Shown one piece after another: positions 9,308-17,876 of a DNA stretch of 64,000 nt. The first letter of the stretch is position 1; each line of letters begins with the position of its first letter. Source of the DNA: Bacillota bacterium (GTDB lineage Bacteria > Bacillota > Clostridia > Lachnospirales > Anaerotignaceae); contig JAHZDZ010000012.1 in assembly GCA_019422105.1 (NCBI GenBank), positions 1-64,000 of the forward strand, in the 5' to 3' direction. A program made the translations under genes and the position numbers. The notes below the pieces were generated by a model, which had not been told where the DNA came from, did no database searches, and saw only the letters and a list, made by a program, of their open reading frames with translations.

Positions 9308-9648
9308 CTTTACCCGGCAGGACGTGTTTTGTATGATTTTGTTTTGTGCTTGCCCAAAGCTTTTCCTCTTGATTAAAAAAGAAGGAGACTTATGAAGCTT
9401 TGATTTACTGTTTTTATCATTTTTTGTGACAGTTGATTTGCCGAAGCTGCGAGGGAAAAAGAAGATGAGAAAATGCCGGAATACCGAAGGGTATCCGGCA
9501 TTTTTTGCTGTACTGAAAACAGGCTGAATGTTTTCAGCAGCTATAAAGTATTTCGTTAAAATAATAATATATCATTATCAAGTGATGAAATTTGGTTTCA
9601 TTGAAGTTATAAATATTATTTGTTATTATTTGTTTGGAGGTGTTTAAA
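9308..9648. other. Intergenic region with terminator, AT-rich toward the next gene
   Basis: Only a terminator (9471-9506) and the AT-rich promoter region of the following HTH gene are visible. Confidence 0.5.
9471..9506 (+). terminator. Terminator after the acetyltransferase gene
   Basis: AAATGCCGGAATACC, loop GAAG, then GGTATCCGGCATTT and a T run: a 15-bp stem with one mismatch. Confidence 0.85.
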
Positions 9649-10449
9649 ATGATTAATATATACGAGTACTTCTCTGTGGATTGGGAAGCGACCTCAGACA
9701 ATATACGTTCAAAATTAGAAGGTCTTATTTCCTCAGAAGTCTTTGCAAGGGCAATGGGGGTAACAGAAAGAAGTATTTACAACTGGTGCAATAATAAATC
9801 ACATCCTAAAATTGATGATTTTGTTTTAATGGCAAAATTTTTTGGCTGTGATATTTTAGATATACTTGTTTTAAATGGAGAGGCGGGAGATACTTATGAT
9901 GAGGTTTCTTTCAAAGAAGAATTACATGATGTACATTTAAAAAGTCAAGAAGCAGTGAAGCAACTGTCTCCCGACCAGATAGAAAGATATGATTGTCATA
10001 GTGTAGATGAGTTTAAAGAGCATATTTTATTCCATGAATATATAACTATGAATTACCCAATAAAAACATTAGAAGAATTTTTACTCTATTTCCCTCTGTT
10101 TCATTTTGAATACATGAAAGATTTTTTACAGAGAGCAAAAAATAATGGCGGCAAAAATACACATTACATATATCAAAAATTAAAATATATGTATCAACAT
10201 ATAGACAATCAAAAGGCAAAAATATATGCTGACTCTTATAAAAATTATTATTTGAAATATCCTAAGCTACATGAAATCGATGATAAAACAAAGCTTAAGG
10301 CGAAAACTCAAAAATACAATAAATGGGAACAGGATTTCAAAGATAAGGTATTTCATGAATGCTGTGATGAATATAACAAAGAGTATAACAAAATGCTTGG
10401 ATTCTTTGAAATGCTTATTGATATAAAAAATTTTCAAGATCCATCCTAA
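9649..10449 (+). CDS. Helix-turn-helix protein of unknown function
   Basis: A 266-aa protein with an N-terminal XRE-like HTH (about residues 15-65, including VTERSIYNWCNNK) and a long, mostly helical charged C-terminus with no recognised domain. The open frame starts at a TTG (9634) that is part of the TTGGAGGTG ribosome binding site, so ATG 9649 is preferred. The gene is clearly more AT-rich than its neighbours and sits in an accessory stretch, which suggests acquisition by transfer. Likely a transcriptional regulator, with unknown targets. Confidence 0.6.
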   Translation: MINIYEYFSVDWEATSDNIRSKLEGLISSEVFARAMGVTERSIYNWCNNKSHPKIDDFVLMAKFFGCDILDILVLNGEAGDTYDEVSFKEELHDVHLKSQEAVKQLSPDQIERYDCHSVDEFKEHILFHEYITMNYPIKTLEEFLLYFPLFHFEYMKDFLQRAKNNGGKNTHYIYQKLKYMYQHIDNQKAKIYADSYKNYYLKYPKLHEIDDKTKLKAKTQKYNKWEQDFKDKVFHECCDEYNKEYNKMLGFFEMLIDIKNFQDPS

Positions 10450-11197
10450 ATCCGGCAGTCGGCACGGAATTGACAGAGAGTATGGAAAAAGCAGCACCGG
10501 GCAAAGGCGGCGCCAGCGCCCGGTGCGTAAGCAGCCGTTCAGAGATGGCTGCTTTTCTGAAATACAGTATAAACCTTTTTGACCTGGAAGTCCGTACTTT
10601 GTTCGACTATATAGATTCGACGAAACGGAGAGGATGGTTTTGGTTAATCTAGCTAAACTTGCAGATTTTATAAAAATAGTATTGACTTTAAGACCTTTTT
10701 ATTATAAATTAAATACACATTAAAACATAGAAGGAGAAGGTGTTTTAATGGAGTGTTGCAAGACACTTTTTATTTTGACACAATAATTAGCATACGAACT
10801 ATTTGTATTAAAAACTTTATACGCCGAGATACAGTGTTTTTGATACAGGCAGTTTAAAAATCCAATCCGGCCAAGAAGGATTTTTGGTATGTACCTTCCG
10901 CATATAATTGGCATGCAGATTATTGCAGGAAGGGTTGTGTCAGGAAGGTATTCCTTTACGCGGGGATTCCCTTCCGGGCTGTACAGTGGAAACAGATTGA
11001 AAGTTTTGTGGGAGAAGCTATCAGTCTCATGGGCTTTTCGACGGAAAAGCCCATGCTGTACAGAGAAGGGAAAAAGGAAAATATTGGGGAGTTTTTACAT
11101 AATTTTATAGAATCCTCCGGCGCAGAAAACGGAGGGAACCTTTCAAAACCGCAATACATATACTGGTTTTAGAGATTAGTTTTGGGAGGTTATTTAC
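10450..11197. other. Intergenic region with a start-less open frame
   Basis: Frame 10858-11172 (+) is open for 104 codons and reads like protein (for example AYNWHADYCRKGC, FSTEKPMLYREGKK, KPQYIYWF at the end), but has a stop just before it and no ATG, GTG or TTG near its beginning. It could be the tail of a decayed gene. A perfect 12-bp hairpin (CATGGGCTTTTC, 11028-11055) lies inside it. A short hairpin plus T run is near 10752-10770. I recognise no product. Confidence 0.35.
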
Positions 11198-11824
11198 ATG
11201 TATTGCAGAAATGATCAATATCAGTTTGATATGGATATGGAAGATTTGGTAATTGACTATGTAAACAATGCGTCTAAAAAGGACAAAAATATTGTGGTGC
11301 GCAGCAGGGAATATGGAAGCAGAAAGGAAACGGCTAAAAAAGAAGGCATCCGCTATAATGATTACGGGAATGCATATGTAGACTACAGCGTATGTGAGGA
11401 AGCGAAAAAGGGCTGGCTGCCTGTCGATTTGGCTGAGGAAGAGGAAGAGATGAAAATTGAGATGGAAAAGGCAAGAGGTGTGTTTTCGGACAGTGCCCGA
11501 AGCCTTTACCCTTATGCTAAGGCAGTTGTAGACGAAATGGACTACGAGGAGAGCCCCATTTATAGGGAAACCATCGATAAATCAGTTATTGACAACATGG
11601 TTGACAAAGCATACGACAGAGCGGTAAGCGCTGTGATTAGCGGTAAAGGAGAGGACGTCATGACCAGGGGAGGGTATGATGGCCGGAACGATTTTGCCAG
11701 AACAGCGCTGGAGCTTTTAATATTGAGGGAGATTTTCGACGGCAGACGGCCAAGGAGAAGGTATATCAACAGGCGAAACTGCTATTACAGCCCTTATACA
11801 GGGTATTGTCAGAGATGGTGGTAA
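11198..11824 (+). CDS. Hypothetical acidic/tyrosine-rich protein
   Basis: A 208-aa soluble protein with a good ribosome binding site (GGGAGGT). The middle is acidic with the run EEEEEMKIEMEKA. The C-terminus is basic and rich in Arg, Tyr and Trp (GRRPRRRYINRRNCYYSPYT), a composition seen in some spore-coat or inner-spore proteins. No signal peptide or membrane segment. I do not recognise the family, and the coat idea rests on composition only. Confidence 0.55.
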   Translation: MYCRNDQYQFDMDMEDLVIDYVNNASKKDKNIVVRSREYGSRKETAKKEGIRYNDYGNAYVDYSVCEEAKKGWLPVDLAEEEEEMKIEMEKARGVFSDSARSLYPYAKAVVDEMDYEESPIYRETIDKSVIDNMVDKAYDRAVSAVISGKGEDVMTRGGYDGRNDFARTALELLILREIFDGRRPRRRYINRRNCYYSPYTGYCQRWW

Positions 11825-12301
11825 GAAGATTCCGCTTGTTAGTCTAACGATAAAAGTCAGCAGAGAGAAGTTGAGGAAGCAGTCTGACTGCTTTGCAGCA
11901 GGGAGTGTTTCTTTGAAGGATTTGAGGAACTACGTGCCAATATATGATATTCCAAAAGTATAAAGTTAATTTGCTGTTCGCCGGGGTATTGCCTCCGGCG
12001 TTTTTATTACGCGCGTTAAATAAGAACAGCGTGGGAATACTCAGCGTCATAAGAAAGCTTATTAAAATAATGCTTTTTTCCCATCCAAGGCGTATGAAGG
12101 AGCTGCTTTTTCAAATAATAACCTGACGCTGAGGGAAGTATGCATATCTTATAGCAGACGGACGGGGATCGAAGGGGAATACTCCGGCAGACAAAGCACT
12201 GCATATGTATCATCCTGTCTTTGTCTGCTGTTATGACGTTTTTTTATCCGCATCGGTCTTCTATGTATTATAATTCAAGAAAGTGTGGATTTACAGCAGA
12301 C
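11825..12301. other. Intergenic region with inverted repeats
   Basis: Holds a terminator (11979-12006), a 10-bp inverted repeat CTCAGCGTCA (12040-12049) / TGACGCTGAG (12124-12133), and the complementary pair GCAGACAAAG / CTTTGTCTGC near 12188-12232. No supported ORF. May encode a small RNA or be a relic. Confidence 0.4.
11979..12006 (+). terminator. Terminator
   Basis: CGCCGGGG pairs with CTCCGGCG around TATTGC, then TTTTT. Possibly ends the transcript of the hypothetical gene at 11198-11824. Confidence 0.6.
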
Positions 12302-12919
12302 TTATTCAAATATGCCGAATATTTGCTTTTGTATATTTTCTAAAAATTCACAGGCCTCCATGCCGTCCATCTGTACATGATGGAACTGAAAGGATATTTG
12401 AAGTGTCGCCGCGGTATTCTTCTGCCTGTATCTTCCCCATATCAGAAAGGGATTATTAAAGACGCCGCTATACATATTTATAACACCGTCAATATCATAT
12501 TTTATCAGACTTGATGTTCCAACTATCATATGGCCGTCAAGCGCATAATCCTTGCAGGCACTATGCACCTTTTCAATCAGGTTTAGATAGGAACGGTTAA
12601 ATTCATCCAAATCCAAAGAAAAAGGAATATCACAGGAATTGATTCCTCCGTTTTGATTGGCAACAATTACATTGACACTTATTTTATCATACTCTATCAT
12701 TTTTTTTCCAACGGGCAGCAGCTTAAACTCCTTTGTCTCATTGGCGGCGCGTGCAATGCAATAGCATAAAAGCATATTCAGTTTATAGCCACTGTCTTTC
12801 AATGCAACCAGGTTAGAAATATCCAGTGTCTTAAAAATGGTTACCATTGGCATTGGAGCGTCAATATATAATTTCCAGCTTGCCGCCCTGTCGGTATGCA
12901 TCGGGTTTACTTCTTTCAT
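12302..12919 (-). CDS. CatA-type chloramphenicol acetyltransferase-like protein
   Basis: A 205-aa protein of the classical trimeric CAT family (acetyl-CoA-dependent O-acetylation). The active-site motif HHxxxDG is present as HHVQMDG with catalytic H181. The open frame runs to a TTG at 12931 that belongs to the GGAGGT ribosome binding site, so ATG 12919 is chosen. The length is slightly below typical CatA (about 215 aa). Resistance is possible, but many clostridial homologues are of unknown substrate. It is the second, structurally unrelated acetyltransferase of antibiotic-resistance type within 4 kb. Confidence 0.8.
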   Translation of the reverse strand: MKEVNPMHTDRAASWKLYIDAPMPMVTIFKTLDISNLVALKDSGYKLNMLLCYCIARAANETKEFKLLPVGKKMIEYDKISVNVIVANQNGGINSCDIPFSLDLDEFNRSYLNLIEKVHSACKDYALDGHMIVGTSSLIKYDIDGVINMYSGVFNNPFLIWGRYRQKNTAATLQISFQFHHVQMDGMEACEFLENIQKQIFGIFE

Positions 12920-13285
12920 GTTTACCTCCAATCTTTATCCAAACCTTTTCCATCAAGTGATTTACAAGGAAAAAGTACGACTAATTTGTCAAGCGTGTGT
13001 ATATTTGTCTTAAAACAGTCTAAAGTATGGTGCCGGGCTTGTCAATTCACCTTTTTCATTATTCTTTTCGTGCAATAGAATTTACATAATTTTACAGACG
13101 ATATTTGACAATAGGAAAGCAGTGAGAGTACGATTTGTCTGATTATTCGGCGTAAGGCAAATTTGCAGCAGCCGGAAAAAACAAATATGGTTAAATTTCC
13201 ATGACACAGATGATTTTTATTGCGAATTAATTGACTTGAATAAAACATTCAATCCCTGAAAATGTGAATTATTGTAAATGGGACA
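12920..13285. other. Intergenic region, divergent promoters
   Basis: Between the minus-strand CAT-like gene and plus-strand tRNA-Arg. On the minus strand a TTGACA (around 12984-12989) could serve the CAT-like gene. Nothing else is seen. Confidence 0.4.
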
Positions 13286-13314
13286 TTGACAGAAATTCTT
13301 TTTCTGTGTAAAAT
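13286..13314 (+). promoter_or_regulatory. Sigma-A promoter of tRNA-Arg (CCG)
   Basis: TTGACA (13286-13291), 17-bp spacer, TAAAAT (13309-13314). The tRNA starts 13 bp after the -10. Confidence 0.85.
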
Positions 13315-13326
13315 GTAAATTACTAT

Positions 13327-13400
13327 GTACCTTTAGCTCAGTTGGATAGAGCGTTTGCCTCCGGAGCAAAAGGCCGCAGGTTCGACTCCTGTAAGGTACA
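13327..13400 (+). tRNA. tRNA-Arg (CCG)
   Basis: Acceptor GTACCTT pairs with AAGGTAC. Anticodon CCG at 13361-13363. CCA not encoded. Confidence 0.95.
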
Positions 13401-13404
13401 GAGT

Positions 13405-13436
13405 AAAGCCCTCTGATTTAATCAGAGGGCTTTTTT
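13405..13436 (+). terminator. Terminator of tRNA-Arg
   Basis: AAGCCCTCTGATT pairs with ATCAGAGGGCTT, followed by six T. Confidence 0.9.
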
Positions 13437-13615
13437 GCTGTAATGTATTTCAGTAAATCAGGGATGAGCAGCGCCCATCATGGAGGATGGTTTTCGGGAG
13501 TCTTAAAATGATGAGAAATGTATATGAAAGGATAATTGCTTAAAACAGGTTTGCACAGTCTGTATTTTGACAGATTACGATGTCAGCGGCAGAATTGTAT
13601 GCGGTCTATTAATTC

Positions 13616-13645
13616 GCCCTCCGTTATTTGCGGGAGGGCTTTTTC
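13616..13645 (+). terminator. Terminator-like hairpin in the leader of the GLUG gene
   Basis: GCCCTCC (13616-13622) pairs with GGAGGGC (13633-13639) and is followed by five T. It lies about 85 bp before the start of the large surface-protein gene, so it may end an upstream transcript or act as an attenuator. Confidence 0.6.
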
Positions 13646-13729
13646 AATTGGGGACGAACCCCTTATGCTGCCTGTGCATATAATAAGGTACAGCGCAAAC
13701 TTTTCAAAAACGAGGAAGGGAGTACGATT

Positions 13730-16700
13730 ATGGAGATGATATACAATCAAAATTTTGGTTATGACAATTATTCTGCAAAAGGATCTTGTCATGGGCCGTT
13801 TCAGAATACGTTCCGTATTCTTGTACCAAAAAGAAATGAAACCATAGAGACGTTTTTCACTGTTCAGGGAATAGGGGCGCCCAATGCAGAGGTTACCATA
13901 AGGCTGGACTGCCTTCCCCCTCTGGAAACACGGGTAAGCCCCTGGGGGATATGGGCCATTACGGTGCCCTATGATCTGGATACAGGTACCCATAAGATTA
14001 TGGCGGTTCAGTGCTGCTGCGGCACGACTTGCTGTGATGACGTATGTTTTTATTTAGATAAGCCGGATGAGCCATTAGGACCCCCAACTATAGATACGCC
14101 GCCTGATGGTGCTGTCATAGAGGACAGAAGGCCATTTATTGAGGGAACAGCCGATCCCGGAAACAAGGTGACAGTCTGCCTTTTGGGCTTGGGCTGCCAG
14201 CAGACGACGGCGGGAGAGGATGGCAGATGGCGTGTACAGTTTGGTTTTGACTTGGAGGAGCAAGGCTATACAATTACAGCAACCCAGGAGGATGAGAAAG
14301 GCAATGTCAGCCCGGAGGCGGACAGCCGTTTCACGGTTCGTTTCCCGATTATCATAGAGCCGCCCACCATTGACAGGCCATCAAGCGGCGCTGTGATACA
14401 TGACTGCTATGCCGTAATTGAAGGAACGGCGCAGCCGGGGAATACAGTTGTTGTATGCCTGAGCGGACATGGCTGTCTGGAAGCGGCTGTCCGGCAAAAC
14501 GGCGTATATCAAGTACCGTTTCCCAACCAACTGACAGAGGGATTTTATACTGTTACGGCCTATCAGCGGGATGCGTCCGGCAATCAAAGCGATGTGGCAC
14601 AGGGCAACTTCACGGTGGAGGCCATACTGCCTGTTCCCGCTCCCACAATAGAGATACCGGAAAATGGTTCCGTTATTTCAAATCCCAGACCTTATATTTC
14701 GGGCTTGGGAGAGCCGGGCTACAATCTGGAGGTCTGCATTGCCACTGTCAGCTGCATTGTGACGAGGGTGGATGAGCAAGGGGAATACCATATTCAGTAT
14801 CCTCAGGATTTGCCGGATGGCAGCTATACAATTACCGCAACACAATCTGACTGCTTTGGGAACAAAAGCCAGGCTGTGACAAGCCAATTCCGCATAGCCA
14901 CAGGGGATCTTCTACTGGAACCTGTGACAATCAACAGGGGATCCTCGTTTCGCACAGTGGATCTCACCTTTTATCTGACAGGAACGCCGGGCAATGCAAC
15001 AGTGTATTACATTATGAGGAAAGCGCCCTCCACGGCGCCTGGGCCGGAGGAGATGATAAATCCATCGGAGGTGAAGCTGTCTGACGGTACTGAGGCCAGA
15101 GGTTACTTTACGGTTGACATCCCGCAGGACAGGGTACTTTTTCAGCGTACTGTCAAGGGACGGGAGGTTCCGGATCCCTATGTCCTTGAGACAGGGGCTG
15201 TTGATGGGATAAACTATGATGTGTACCTTTATGCTGTAGTGTCGCCGCTTGTCACATCAGGTGTCGTCACCTTTGGCGAACATGGGATGGCAATGCCTTT
15301 TGACGGCGGTGACGGAAGCGCCGCTGCCCCCTATATCATAAGAGAGCTTACTGCGGCGGAGTTGACTGAATACCCTGACTTGAAGGAAGGACACCCGATC
15401 AATATAACGGGAACGGATCAGCCGGCACGGATGCTGCAAAATATCGAAAGGCTTGAGGTGCTGTATGATGAGACAGACGGCGCCCACGGTATGGAGGATT
15501 CTCTTGCACAAAACTATAGCCTGACATCTTCCTTTGATTTAAACAGCTATGCCGCAGCTTATAATGGCGATGGTTGGCAGCCTATCGGCAATATTGATGC
15601 AAGCTATTATGGCGCCGGACCGACGGGCCGTCATATTTTCACCGGAACTCTCACAGGACAGCCGGGGGGAACAATCATTTCAAACCTGTCCCTCACGCCT
15701 CAGGCCACTGTGCAAAGGCATGTGGAGTGCATTGGACTGATTGGCTATGCATCCCAATCGAAAGTAAAACTGATTACCATTCAAAATGCCGTTATCTCTC
15801 CGAGGGCGGGAGATGAAAACGGCGCACTGTGGATGGCGTCTCTTGCGGCTATTGCCAAAGGATGTACCTTAGAGGACATTGCCGTTGAGGGAGCGGCAAT
15901 TACGCTGCATCCCTTCGGCCAGGGTCAGGGTATTGCGGAGGCAGGCGGATTGATTGGGGAATTTGACAACGGTTCAATTACCCGTGCCCGCTCTGAGAAT
16001 GTTTCCATAACCGGCGATTCTGTGGCGTATAATTACTGCGGCGGTGTCGTTGGCTATGCCCATGGGGATGAGACGCCCTCCTCCATTACGGACAGCTTTG
16101 TGAAGAGCTTTACCCTGTCACCTGTTGAGAGTTTCAGCGTATTTGCTGGCGGGCTAATCGGCCTTCTTATGCCAAGGCAGCCCTTTAGGGTGGAGAATAT
16201 CAAGTCCGATTTGATTCGGATAGATACCCCAAGAGCCATAGGGGGAGGCGTAATAGGCTATATTCTGGGTTACAGCGATGTATCAGTCTCTGAAATTACG
16301 GTATCAGACGCTTATGTTCACTCTGATTTCAGCAGCTATTCCACAGGAGGCGTTATTGGAAACGTTTATTGCTACGGTGCCTTTGTTCTTTCTTCTGCTG
16401 TGGTATCGGACGCCGATATTTATGCGAATTACGGCGCAGGCGGGCTAATCGGGCATATATCCTTTTACAGCGGTACAACGGGGAAAATCTACGATTTCAC
16501 GGTTACTGTCGCAGCTGCGGTCACAACCTCCTATGCAGGAGGCGCAATCGGTTATTTTTACCGTGAGGGTATTTCAGACGTGAATGTGTATGACGGCAAA
16601 GTTTTAGAACCGAGTACTGTAACCGGCTACAACAATAACGGCGGTCTTGTGGGCGATTTATTCCATACTCAGGCAAATGACGACTATGTGTATATTGAGA

Positions 16701-17647
16701 ACTGTACCAGCGCGGCTATTGTGGAGAGTATGCCGGAAAGACGCCATGCCGGAGGGCTGATTGGTTTTGGCAATTATGTTGCCATGAAGGGCTGTGCCTT
16801 TACAGGAAGCGTCAAGAGCACTGCCTATACCGGCGGTATCTTAGGCGGAGGATATGCCGTCTATTTGGAGGACTGCCATGTGACGGGGACAGTGACAGGG
16901 AATAATATTGTGGGCGGCATCATGGGTAATGCGGTTTCCTCCAGTATTCTATCCGGAAATGCTTCTGATGCCAGAGCAGGCGCTTTTCCAAAGCGGGATA
17001 ATGTTATCACACGCTGCTCTGTGAGAAATACAATTACCATAGAAGGGACAGGACGGGATATCGGCGGTATTGCAGGTACGCTAAACGGTGTATCTATAGA
17101 GGAATGCTTTTTTGACAGCAATATTTTGCAGTCAGGATCGTCTAAGATAGGACTGATTGCGGGAAATATTATGGAATACGATTATGGCTATGCAACTGAT
17201 ATTTCCAACTGCTACGCGACGGGGACGATTGAAAATGCACAGGAGGAGGCCGGAGGTATTGCGGGAAGCAATAAATCAAGCATTACCCTTTGCTATGCCA
17301 GCAGAAGTGTGACGGGAGAAAACAATATTGGGGGCATTGCGGGAATTAATGCGGAAAACGGGAATATATCAGGCTGTTTTGCTCTGGAAAGCCTGGTCTC
17401 GGCATCTAACGGGGACGCCGCCCGTATTGCGAATAATACGGCCGTATTGACAAACAATTATGCGATTAACTCCCTTCAACTGCTTCCCGGCCCCGCAGTA
17501 GACGACAGCAACGGCAAGGACGGAGGCATAGTGACACAGACGGGGCTTACGGCGGCTATGGAGCAGGCGGGTTTTAACAATGGCCTTTGGGCGCTGACCT
17601 CCATTGCGACGCTGGGACGCCCCACGCTTGTGAACAATCCGGAATAA
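13730..17647 (+). CDS. Large Ig-like/GLUG-repeat protein without signal peptide
   Basis: A 1305-aa protein. A Cys-rich N-terminal segment (CCCGTTCCDDVC, about 95-106) is followed by three homologous bacterial Ig-like domains at about 118-203, 210-296 and 304-390, each with a conserved Cys pair in the same strand (for example VVVCLSGHGCL). After a linker, about 15 GLUG motifs (GGLIG, GGVIG, GGIAG) run from roughly residue 740 to 1280 and should form a beta-helix. ATG 13730 follows GAGGAAGGGA. The upstream frame extension overlaps a terminator-like hairpin and is rejected. No signal peptide, membrane anchor or LPXTG is seen, so it may be a spore-surface protein released by mother-cell lysis rather than a classical adhesin. 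This localisation is inference. Confidence 0.75.
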   Translation: MEMIYNQNFGYDNYSAKGSCHGPFQNTFRILVPKRNETIETFFTVQGIGAPNAEVTIRLDCLPPLETRVSPWGIWAITVPYDLDTGTHKIMAVQCCCGTTCCDDVCFYLDKPDEPLGPPTIDTPPDGAVIEDRRPFIEGTADPGNKVTVCLLGLGCQQTTAGEDGRWRVQFGFDLEEQGYTITATQEDEKGNVSPEADSRFTVRFPIIIEPPTIDRPSSGAVIHDCYAVIEGTAQPGNTVVVCLSGHGCLEAAVRQNGVYQVPFPNQLTEGFYTVTAYQRDASGNQSDVAQGNFTVEAILPVPAPTIEIPENGSVISNPRPYISGLGEPGYNLEVCIATVSCIVTRVDEQGEYHIQYPQDLPDGSYTITATQSDCFGNKSQAVTSQFRIATGDLLLEPVTINRGSSFRTVDLTFYLTGTPGNATVYYIMRKAPSTAPGPEEMINPSEVKLSDGTEARGYFTVDIPQDRVLFQRTVKGREVPDPYVLETGAVDGINYDVYLYAVVSPLVTSGVVTFGEHGMAMPFDGGDGSAAAPYIIRELTAAELTEYPDLKEGHPINITGTDQPARMLQNIERLEVLYDETDGAHGMEDSLAQNYSLTSSFDLNSYAAAYNGDGWQPIGNIDASYYGAGPTGRHIFTGTLTGQPGGTIISNLSLTPQATVQRHVECIGLIGYASQSKVKLITIQNAVISPRAGDENGALWMASLAAIAKGCTLEDIAVEGAAITLHPFGQGQGIAEAGGLIGEFDNGSITRARSENVSITGDSVAYNYCGGVVGYAHGDETPSSITDSFVKSFTLSPVESFSVFAGGLIGLLMPRQPFRVENIKSDLIRIDTPRAIGGGVIGYILGYSDVSVSEITVSDAYVHSDFSSYSTGGVIGNVYCYGAFVLSSAVVSDADIYANYGAGGLIGHISFYSGTTGKIYDFTVTVAAAVTTSYAGGAIGYFYREGISDVNVYDGKVLEPSTVTGYNNNGGLVGDLFHTQANDDYVYIENCTSAAIVESMPERRHAGGLIGFGNYVAMKGCAFTGSVKSTAYTGGILGGGYAVYLEDCHVTGTVTGNNIVGGIMGNAVSSSILSGNASDARAGAFPKRDNVITRCSVRNTITIEGTGRDIGGIAGTLNGVSIEECFFDSNILQSGSSKIGLIAGNIMEYDYGYATDISNCYATGTIENAQEEAGGIAGSNKSSITLCYASRSVTGENNIGGIAGINAENGNISGCFALESLVSASNGDAARIANNTAVLTNNYAINSLQLLPGPAVDDSNGKDGGIVTQTGLTAAMEQAGFNNGLWALTSIATLGRPTLVNNPE

Positions 17648-17716
17648 GGCAAAGTGAAGTATAGATTACCGGTTTACGCACAGCACAGACTGCAAAAAAA
17701 TCAGTAGTCAATCATA

Positions 17717-17758
17717 AAAGCCCCACAGGATTTTCGAAATCAGTCCTGTGGGGCTTTG
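17717..17758 (+). terminator. Terminator of the GLUG-protein gene
   Basis: AAAGCCCCACAGGA pairs with TCCTGTGGGGCTTT (14-bp stem), then a T-rich tract. Confidence 0.8.
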
Positions 17759-17833
17759 ACTTTTATTAAAAAGCCCGAATCAATAGCATATAGCAGGCAA
17801 TACCAACTTTTTATTTTGAGAATAGCATAGTAC

Positions 17834-17873
17834 ATAAAAATATGCCATACAATGCTATTATTGTACGGCATAT
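17834..17873 (-). terminator. Terminator of the MocR gene, also an operator-like palindrome
   Basis: On the minus strand a 13-bp stem with one mismatch is followed by TTTTTAT. The inner part (17846-17867) is CATACAAT-6-ATTGTACG, almost the same 8-6-8 palindrome that lies in the promoter region of the same gene at 19285-19306. Confidence 0.65.
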
Positions 17874-17876
17874 ACT

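Noticed and set aside
13628..13729. Upstream extension of the GLUG gene by 34 codons
   Set aside because: Its start lies inside a terminator-like hairpin without a binding site. ATG 13730 has GAGGAAGGGA at the right distance.
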